Shown in pieces: positions 58,703 to 64,000 of a DNA stretch of 64,000 nt; the stretch's first letter is position 1; every line of letters starts with the position of its first letter. The translations under genes and the position numbers were made by a program. The notes under the pieces were generated by a model, which did not search any database, was not told the DNA's origin, and saw nothing but the letters and a program-made list of their open reading frames with translations. Where the stretch lies: NCBI GenBank assembly GCA_045545575.1, contig JAZQBE010000112.1, positions 1 to 64,000 on the forward strand. The letters are read 5' to 3'. The DNA comes from Shuttleworthia sp045545575 (GTDB lineage Bacteria > Bacillota > Clostridia > Lachnospirales > Lachnospiraceae).

Positions 58703-60901
58703 ATGATTCATTTAACCATAAACGGTATTGCAGTCGAAACCCCGGAAGGATCGACCATTTTAGAAGCGGCGTGCAGCGCCGGAATCGATATCCCCACCCT
58801 TTGCTATGACAAGGCGGTGGAAGTGTACGGCGCCTGCGGCCTGTGCGTCGTGGAAGCGGAAGGCATGCCGAAGCTGCTGCGTTCCTGCTCCGCGAAGGCT
58901 TCCGAGGGCATGGTCATCCACACCGAGAGCGACTGCGTCGTGCAGTCGCGCAAGGTGGCCATGGAGCTTCTGATGTCGGCCCACGACGGCGACTGCGTCG
59001 CGCCCTGCCAGCTGAACTGCCCGGCGCGCACCGACTGCCAGGGCTACGTCGGCCTCATCGCCAACGGCGAGTACGATGCGGCCATCAAACTGATCAAAAA
59101 CAAGATTTCGCTGCCGGCGTCCATCGGCCGCGTCTGCCCGCATCCCTGCGAGAAGGCCTGCCGCCGCAAGAACGTCGAGGAGCCGATCAACATCGCCCAG
59201 CTGAAGGCCTTCGCGGCGGACCTGGACCTGCGCGCGGACAGCTATCTGCCCGAAATCGCGGCTTCCACGGGCAAGAAGGTCGCCATCATCGGCGGCGGCC
59301 CGGCCGGCTTAACCGCGGCGTACTACCTGGCCCAGAAGGGCCACGCGGTCACGATCTACGACATGATGGAGAAGATGGGCGGCATGCTGCGCTACGGCAT
59401 CCCCCAGTACCGTCTGCCGAAGGAAGTGCTTGACCAGGAAATCGCCCTCATTGAAAAATGCGGCGTAACCATGGTCAACGGCAAAAAGCTGGGCGTGGAT
59501 TACACCATCGCTTCCCTGAAGGCCGAAAACGACGCGGTCATCGTCGCGGTCGGCGCCTGGAAATCCAGCCCGATGCGCACGCCGGGCGAGGACCTCGAAG
59601 GCGTGTACGGCGGCATCGATTTCCTGCGTGCCGTGATTCAGAAGAACCCGCCGGCCATCGGTGAGAAAGTCGCCATCTGCGGCGGCGGAAACACCGCCAT
59701 GGACGCCTGCCGCACCGCAGTGCGCTTAGGCGCGAAGGAGGTCTACGTCGTCTACCGCCGCACCCGCAACGAAATGCCGGCCGACGCGCTGGAAATCGAA
59801 GAGGCCGAGGAAGAGGGCGTCGTCTACAAGTTCCTGACGAACCCGATTTCCTTCAACGGCACCGACGGTCACGTGTCGTCCATCACCCTGCAGGTCATGG
59901 AGCTCGGCGAGCCCGACGCCTCCGGCCGCCGCAGCCCGGTTCCGGTGGAAGGCAAGACCGAAGAAATCGCCGTGGATTCCGTGATCATGGCCATCGGCCA
60001 GAAACTCGTCGCCTCCGACGTCGCCGAACTGGAGCTGAACCAGCGGGGCAACATCGCGGCGGATGAGGATTTCTTCACCACCAGCATGGAAGGCGTCTTC
60101 GCCATCGGCGACGCCACCAACAAGGGTGCGTCCATCGCCATCGAAGCCATCGGCGAGGCGGACCGCTGCGTCAAGGCCGTGGACTCCTACTTAAAGGGCG
60201 AAGCCTTAGACACCCGCATCCCCTACATCAGCCGCCGCGACGAAGCCACGATCGATTACTCCGACCGCGAAAAGAAAGCCCGCATCACCCCGAAGGTGCT
60301 GCCGGCCGACGTCCGCAACAAGAGCTTCGACGAGGTTTCCTTAGGCTTCACCGAAGAGGAAGCCAAAGAAGAAGCGTCCCGCTGCCTGGAATGCGGCTGC
60401 CGCGAATACTACAAGTGCAAGCTGCTGCACGTCGCCCAGCGCTACGACATCCATCCCGAGCGCTTCGCCGGCGAAATGCCCCAGAAGTACACCCACGACG
60501 AGAACGCGTTCATCGAACGCAACCCCGCCAAGTGCATCCTCTGCGGCCTGTGCGTCAGAAGCTGCCGCGAGGTGATGGATATCCACGCCATCGGCCTTCT
60601 CGGCCGCGGCTTCACCACCGAAGTCTCCCCGGCCTTCTCGCTGCCCTTAGACGCCACGAAGTGCAACAACTGCGGCCTGTGCGTGCAGCTGTGCCCGACC
60701 GGCGCCCTGACCGAAAAATCTGTGCTGAAAAAACAGGTGCCGTTAAACGAGGAATACACCGAAAAGACCATCGAAATCGACGGCCAGGAAGCCAGCGTGC
60801 TGGTATCCAGCTACAACGGCAAGGTCCTTCGCGTCATCCCGAACGACGACACCGTCCGCAAGGCCGGCTTAAGCCGCGGGGAACTGGCAGAAAAACTGTA
60901 A
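58703..60901 (+). CDS. FAD-dependent oxidoreductase with [2Fe-2S] and ferredoxin domains (GltD-like)
   Basis: 732 residues in a composite layout: an N-terminal NuoG-type [2Fe-2S] ferredoxin (about 1-80; CYDKAVEVYGACGLCVVEAEG), a FeS-rich GltD-like entry (CVAPCQLNCPARTDC, then CPHPCEKACRR), two Rossmann folds (VAIIGGGPAGLTAAYYLAQKG near 193 for FAD; VAICGGGNTAMDACRTAVRLGA near 322 for NAD(P)H), and C-terminal clusters (CLECGC, CILCGLCVRSC, CNNCGLCVQLCP, about 562-672). It resembles glutamate synthase beta chains fused to a NuoG-like N-terminus. It follows nuoF by 14 bases. No catalytic H-cluster, molybdopterin or glutamate synthase alpha subunit is encoded next to it. Confidence 0.85.
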   Translation: MIHLTINGIAVETPEGSTILEAACSAGIDIPTLCYDKAVEVYGACGLCVVEAEGMPKLLRSCSAKASEGMVIHTESDCVVQSRKVAMELLMSAHDGDCVAPCQLNCPARTDCQGYVGLIANGEYDAAIKLIKNKISLPASIGRVCPHPCEKACRRKNVEEPINIAQLKAFAADLDLRADSYLPEIAASTGKKVAIIGGGPAGLTAAYYLAQKGHAVTIYDMMEKMGGMLRYGIPQYRLPKEVLDQEIALIEKCGVTMVNGKKLGVDYTIASLKAENDAVIVAVGAWKSSPMRTPGEDLEGVYGGIDFLRAVIQKNPPAIGEKVAICGGGNTAMDACRTAVRLGAKEVYVVYRRTRNEMPADALEIEEAEEEGVVYKFLTNPISFNGTDGHVSSITLQVMELGEPDASGRRSPVPVEGKTEEIAVDSVIMAIGQKLVASDVAELELNQRGNIAADEDFFTTSMEGVFAIGDATNKGASIAIEAIGEADRCVKAVDSYLKGEALDTRIPYISRRDEATIDYSDREKKARITPKVLPADVRNKSFDEVSLGFTEEEAKEEASRCLECGCREYYKCKLLHVAQRYDIHPERFAGEMPQKYTHDENAFIERNPAKCILCGLCVRSCREVMDIHAIGLLGRGFTTEVSPAFSLPLDATKCNNCGLCVQLCPTGALTEKSVLKKQVPLNEEYTEKTIEIDGQEASVLVSSYNGKVLRVIPNDDTVRKAGLSRGELAEKL

Positions 60902-60943
60902 AACCGGAACGGGGGTCAGGCACCCGTTCCACTTTTTCCAAAC

Positions 60944-60976
60944 AAAAAAAGCGGGCTCAGCTGCCCGCTTTTTTTT
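60944..60976. terminator. Bidirectional terminator after the redox operon
   Basis: AAAAAAAGCGGGC / GCCCGCTTTTTTTT form a perfect stem (60944-60956 with 60963-60976) with a TCAGCT loop. T-runs on both strands let it end the redox operon and the convergent small minus-strand ORF. Confidence 0.92.
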
Positions 60977-61006
60977 GTGCGGCTTCCGATCCGGAAACGG
61001 CCGCTC

Positions 61007-61105
61007 TTATTTTCTGTAGTAGTTTTCAAACAGGTGATTCTGTGTGCACATCTCGTAGTAGTTCTTCCAGGCCTGTTTTAAAAGCTTTGCAATCACATTC
61101 TTCAT
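61007..61105 (-). CDS. Small 32-residue protein (hypothetical)
   Basis: On the minus strand, AAGGAGG precedes an ATG (complement 61103-61105) that opens a 32-codon frame ending near the bidirectional terminator. The peptide is basic and aromatic: MKNVIAKLLKQAWKNYYEM, then a Cys, and an ending FENYYRK. The near-perfect ribosome binding site, spacing and the shared terminator support translation. The same frame is open upstream of this ATG without a good site, and I take that as chance. The sequence could form an amphipathic helix; function unknown. Confidence 0.55.
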   Translation of the reverse strand: MKNVIAKLLKQAWKNYYEMCTQNHLFENYYRK

Positions 61106-61182
61106 TTCATTTTCCTCCTTGGTTTTCTCTTTTCCTTTTACGAGGGCTATGATACCGCGAAAAACCGCCGGATGCTCGTCAG

Positions 61183-61216
61183 AAGATTTGAAAAACAAGA
61201 CAAATCTTGCTAAGAT
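61183..61216 (+). promoter_or_regulatory. Promoter of the AraC operon with overlapping inverted repeat
   Basis: TTGAAA at 61188-61193, 17-base spacer, TAAGAT at 61211-61216. An 8-base inverted repeat AAGATTTG (61183-61190) / CAAATCTT (61201-61208) with a 10-base spacer covers the -35 box and most of the spacer, a likely operator. It lies between the divergent small ORF and the AraC gene. Confidence 0.5.
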
Positions 61217-61300
61217 AGAGATGCGGTTTTCAGACGGTTTTCCGATGAAAAACAGGTGAAACCGGACAAAACCGCGGCACAAAAAGCCCCGGAGGCTGCC

Positions 61301-62107
61301 ATGTATCCTTTGTACAGTCACGAAGAGAACGATTTCGAGCTCTACCGCCGCCGCGCCCGCCACGTCGGCCCGCATCTGCACGCCTCGCTGGAACTGGTGC
61401 TGGCGACGGAAGGGACGATCGCGCTGGGCGTCGGCTCACAGCTCTTTTTATTAAACGAGGGCGATGCCGGCATCGTGTTTCCCAACCAGGTGCATCACTA
61501 TCAGGCCTTCGGCGAGACGCCCGGAAAGGTCACCTACCTGCTCGCGGCGCCTTCGCTGACCGGCGTGTTTCTTGAAACCCTTGAATCCCATGTGCCGGTG
61601 AACCCGGTCATTCCGAAGGCAAAGCTGCACCCGGACGTGCTGTACGCGCTGCAGACGCTGACCGGGCGCCGGAAAAAGGGCCCCTATGACGACGTGCTGC
61701 GCGCGGCCTACGTGCACATCCTCCTAAGCCGGATGCTGCCGGAGCTGACCCTGCAGGAGCGCATCGCGCAGCCGACAGATCTTGTGGACGCCGTGGTCAC
61801 CTACATCGCGGCCCACAGCCGCGAGGAGATCAGCCTTACCTCGGTGGCGAAGGCCCTGTATATCAGTCCCTACACCCTGTCGCGGCTGTTTTCCTCGACC
61901 TTTCACACGAACTTCAACCGGTACGTCAACCATTCCCGGCTCGAATACAGCCGGATGCTGTTGGAGGAAACGGAGCAGACCATCACCGAAATCGGCATGG
62001 ACGCCGGGTTCGGCAGCCAGCGGACCTTCAACCGCGCCTTTCAAACGGAGTATCACATGACGCCGGCGGCCTACCGCAGGCAGCACCGCGACGGGACGAA
62101 AGGATAA
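61301..62107 (+). CDS. AraC-family transcriptional regulator
   Basis: 268 residues. An N-terminal cupin-like sensor domain (about 1-120; HVGPHLHASLELVLATEGTIALGVG and FPNQVHHYQAFGE) and a C-terminal AraC double helix-turn-helix (about 165-265; ISLTSVAKALYISPYTLSRLF and TITEIGMDAGFGSQRTFNRAFQ, then MTPAAYRR). The start at ATG 61301 has CGGAGG upstream and is preferred over the in-frame GTG at 61256. The gene heads an apparent operon with the GH25 and VanX-like genes, so it may control cell-wall hydrolysis; the inducer is unknown. Confidence 0.88.
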   Translation: MYPLYSHEENDFELYRRRARHVGPHLHASLELVLATEGTIALGVGSQLFLLNEGDAGIVFPNQVHHYQAFGETPGKVTYLLAAPSLTGVFLETLESHVPVNPVIPKAKLHPDVLYALQTLTGRRKKGPYDDVLRAAYVHILLSRMLPELTLQERIAQPTDLVDAVVTYIAAHSREEISLTSVAKALYISPYTLSRLFSSTFHTNFNRYVNHSRLEYSRMLLEETEQTITEIGMDAGFGSQRTFNRAFQTEYHMTPAAYRRQHRDGTKG

Positions 62108-62114
62108 CACGCCG

Positions 62115-63062
62115 ATGAAGAAATCGAAACGAACCCGCTTCGCGCTGATCCTGCTGTTCCTTGCGGCGTTTCTGGCGGTCTCCTGCGGGCAGCGCGCCAC
62201 CGGCGAAACCGGCGCGGACAACGAGGAAGAAGCCGCCCCGGACGCATCCTTCCCGGAGGAAGAAGCCGAAGAGGAAGAGGAACCCGCCGAGCCCAAAGAA
62301 ATGCTGTCCTTCGTGACCGCCCACGGCGAGCATCACACCGTGGAAGTCCGGGACGACTTCGCGAAGCACGATTATGATTTCAGCGGGCTGCGCGTCGAAG
62401 GGGAGACGGTCATCTATGACGATGCGCGCTATACGCTGCACAAAGGCATCGACGTATCCCGCCACCAGGGCGCCATCGACTGGCCGGCCGCCGCGGCAGA
62501 CGGCATCGAATTCGCCTTCGTCCGCCTGGCCTACCGCGGCTACGGCCCGGAAGGCAACTTAAGGGAGGACGAGCGCGCCCTCGAAAACCTGCGCGCGGCG
62601 AAAGCCGCCGGGATCCGGACCGGCGTCTACGTCTTTTCCCAGGCCGTCAACGAAGCGGAAGCCCTGGAAGAAGCGGACTTCGCCCTCGCCCTGCTCGACG
62701 GCCTGCCCCTCGAGCTGCCCGTTGTATTTGATCCGGAGCGGATCCAGAACGACGAAGCCCGCACGGACGGCGTCACGGGCAAACAGTTTACAAAGAACAC
62801 CCGCGTGTTCTGCGACCGCATCCGCGAAGCCGGCTATGAGCCGATGGTGTACGCAAATATGCTCTGGGAAGCGTACCTTTTGGATTTAAAGGAACTGAAA
62901 GACATCCCCGTGTGGTATGCCGACTACGAGCCCGTACCCCAGACCCCGTACGCCTTCGTGTGCTGGCAGTATTCTGAAAGCGGTACCGTGGCCGGCATCG
63001 AAGGCGGCGTGGACCTGGACGTGTGGTTTGAACCGGCGGCGGACAATTCTGAAGAGAGGTGA
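62115..63062 (+). CDS. GH25-family lysozyme-like lipoprotein
   Basis: 315 residues. Lipoprotein signal with lipobox AVSC (Cys about residue 24), an acidic linker (about 30-65), then a short pre-domain and the GH25 catalytic domain (about 112-310). The domain starts KGIDVSRHQGAIDW, with the D-x-E type acids in VVFDPERIQ near 204 and a WQYSESG segment near 287. GH25 enzymes cleave the MurNAc-GlcNAc bond of peptidoglycan. It follows the AraC gene by 7 bases. The usual D-V-E is D-P-E here, so activity is likely but should be verified. Confidence 0.85.
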   Translation: MKKSKRTRFALILLFLAAFLAVSCGQRATGETGADNEEEAAPDASFPEEEAEEEEEPAEPKEMLSFVTAHGEHHTVEVRDDFAKHDYDFSGLRVEGETVIYDDARYTLHKGIDVSRHQGAIDWPAAAADGIEFAFVRLAYRGYGPEGNLREDERALENLRAAKAAGIRTGVYVFSQAVNEAEALEEADFALALLDGLPLELPVVFDPERIQNDEARTDGVTGKQFTKNTRVFCDRIREAGYEPMVYANMLWEAYLLDLKELKDIPVWYADYEPVPQTPYAFVCWQYSESGTVAGIEGGVDLDVWFEPAADNSEER

Positions 63063-63066
63063 CATC

Positions 63067-63813
63067 ATGAACCTTCCTGCGATTCTGGTGCGGGGGAACC
63101 CCGCGGTATGGGAGCCGGCGGCGTTTCGGCCGGAGCCTTTCTGTGAACTTCACACCGGACGGCATCTCATCGTAGAGATGCAGTATCCGAAGCTGCAGAT
63201 GCAGCAGGCCTGCGAACGCTGCCTGCTGCGCGAGGAGGCGGCAAAGCGCCTCGAAGAAGCCTCCTGTTATCTGCAGGAGCTGCTGCCGGGCGCGAAGCTG
63301 AAGATCTGGGATGCCTGGCGCCCCTTCGCGCTTCAGCAGGAGCTGTACTACGCCTACCGCGGGGACATCCTCAGACAGTTTCACATGGAAAACCAGCCCT
63401 TTGCCGCGCAGGAAGCGATCGTGCGGAAATACGTTTCCCTGCCCGACGAAAACCGCGTCCTGCCGCCGGTGCACACCACCGGCGGAGCCGTCGACGTGAC
63501 CATCACCGAGGCCGACGGGACGGACCTTCCGATGGGGTGCGCCTTCGACGCGTTCGCGGACGAAACAGAAACCGCGTATTTCGAGCGCATGCCGCAGGAA
63601 CTCTCCGCGGAGGACATCAAGCGGTGGAAGCGGATCCGGGATCACCGGCGGATCCTCTATGCCGCGATGACCCGCGCGGGATTCGTCAACCTGCCCTCGG
63701 AGTGGTGGCACTTTGATTACGGCGACCGCTTCTGGGCCTGGGCGAAACAAAAGCCGGCCCTGTACCGCGGTGTCTTTACGGAAGAAGAAACAAAGGAAGA
63801 AGCCGGCCTGTGA
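63067..63813 (+). CDS. VanX-like D-alanyl-D-alanine dipeptidase (M15D)
   Basis: 248 residues. Family motifs: LKIWDAWRPFALQQEL near residue 78, zinc ligands in HTTGGAVDV (HxxGxxxD, near 137-144) and EWWHFDYGD (about 214-222). Enzymes of this family hydrolyse D-Ala-D-Ala or related dipeptides in the cytoplasm; there is no signal peptide. ATG 63067 starts 4 bases after the GH25 gene, with AGAGGTG upstream. No vanH, vanA/B or vanRS genes are present, so a recycling role is more likely than glycopeptide resistance. A longer open frame upstream overlaps the GH25 gene and is rejected. Confidence 0.88.
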   Translation: MNLPAILVRGNPAVWEPAAFRPEPFCELHTGRHLIVEMQYPKLQMQQACERCLLREEAAKRLEEASCYLQELLPGAKLKIWDAWRPFALQQELYYAYRGDILRQFHMENQPFAAQEAIVRKYVSLPDENRVLPPVHTTGGAVDVTITEADGTDLPMGCAFDAFADETETAYFERMPQELSAEDIKRWKRIRDHRRILYAAMTRAGFVNLPSEWWHFDYGDRFWAWAKQKPALYRGVFTEEETKEEAGL

Positions 63814-63835
63814 CCGGCGCGAAAGAGCGGAACAA

Positions 63836-64000
63836 ATGAAAGATCAAAAGAAAAAAGACCAGGGCAGACAGATCGTGATGCAGGCGACGGCGATCCTTGT
63901 CGCAGTCGCGTTGATTCTCGTGATTCTGGGGTACACGTTTCTCAAATTCTACCGCGGATACTCCATGACCGACCTGATCTCCGACGTGGTCGGAAACCTG
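63836..64000 (+). CDS. Unknown membrane protein, N-terminal fragment
   Basis: ATG 63836 opens a frame that runs off the window after 55 codons. A short Lys/Gln/Asp-rich start (MKDQKKKDQGRQ) leads into a single hydrophobic helix (about 16-37, ATILVAVALILVILGYTFL) and then FYRGYSMTDLISDVVGN. It follows the VanX-like gene by 22 bases and is probably in the same operon. The family cannot be identified from this fragment. Confidence 0.6.
   Translation, partial: MKDQKKKDQGRQIVMQATAILVAVALILVILGYTFLKFYRGYSMTDLISDVVGNL

Noticed and set aside
56470..60901. Respiratory complex I operon
   Set aside because: Only NuoE/F-like subunits are present, without membrane subunits. The ferredoxin-rich NuoF and the GltD-like protein fit soluble NAD-linked complexes instead.
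63067..63813. Glycopeptide-resistance locus on the basis of the VanX-like gene
   Set aside because: No vanH, ligase or vanRS genes are nearby. M15D dipeptidases also serve peptidoglycan or dipeptide recycling.

Overview
The window is a stretch of bacterial chromosome from a Gram-positive, anaerobic-looking member of the Clostridia, probably close to Lachnospirales. The evidence is a Firmicutes-type division cluster (mraZ-rsmH-ftsL-PBP-mraY-murD-ftsW-divIB-ftsZ), a T-box leader, clpC-radA, lipobox lipoproteins, ABC-F, UPF0210 and DUF1846 genes, and an NADH/ferredoxin-type flavoprotein set. The DNA is visibly GC-rich except for one AT-richer island. Nearly all genes are on the + strand. No rRNA, IS element, phage or CRISPR array was seen.

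Layout. 0-5.5 kb: tail of a U32 peptidase gene, a lactonase-type propeller, aroC-tgt, yajC and a purine permease. 5.6-10 kb: an accessory pair (zinc-ribbon membrane protein and condensation-type acyltransferase) and a large secreted or membrane-anchored acidic protein. 10-19 kb: clpC-radA, tRNA-Trp, a T-box leader, pheS-pheT and queA. 19.08-21.53 kb: an island with an AbiEi/AbiEii toxin-antitoxin pair, set into the 3' end of queA and bounded by 17-bp direct repeats. 21.5-34 kb: lgt, the division/cell-wall cluster and a lipoprotein amidase. 34-40 kb: two small XRE repressors, a TM2 protein, a beta-CASP nuclease, queT with a structured leader, and argS. 40-44 kb: two COG0523 GTPases, one with a very long His/Asp tract and one fused to a DUF1980-like domain, then a DUF1846 protein. 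43.7-53 kb: M24 peptidase, polA, coaE, a YycJ-like hydrolase, an ACT/UPF0210 pair and an ABC-F ATPase. 53-61 kb: a hybrid histidine kinase and a NuoE/NuoF/FAD-FeS electron-transfer operon. 61-64 kb: a tiny minus-strand ORF, an AraC regulator, a GH25 lysozyme-like lipoprotein, a VanX-like dipeptidase and the start of an unknown membrane protein.

How the genes fit together. Three queuosine functions (tgt, queA, queT) are scattered across the window, which fits preQ1 uptake followed by tRNA modification. The division cluster lies under a clear array of MraZ boxes, and ftsZ has its own promoter. The two GTPases suggest zinc or other transition-metal trafficking. The island at queA is the clearest sign of horizontal transfer: the element supplies a new QueA C-terminus (MLIK-stop), while the displaced old tail (MFIH-stop) survives at the far junction.

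All assignments come from reading motifs by eye. No database search or folding calculation was run.
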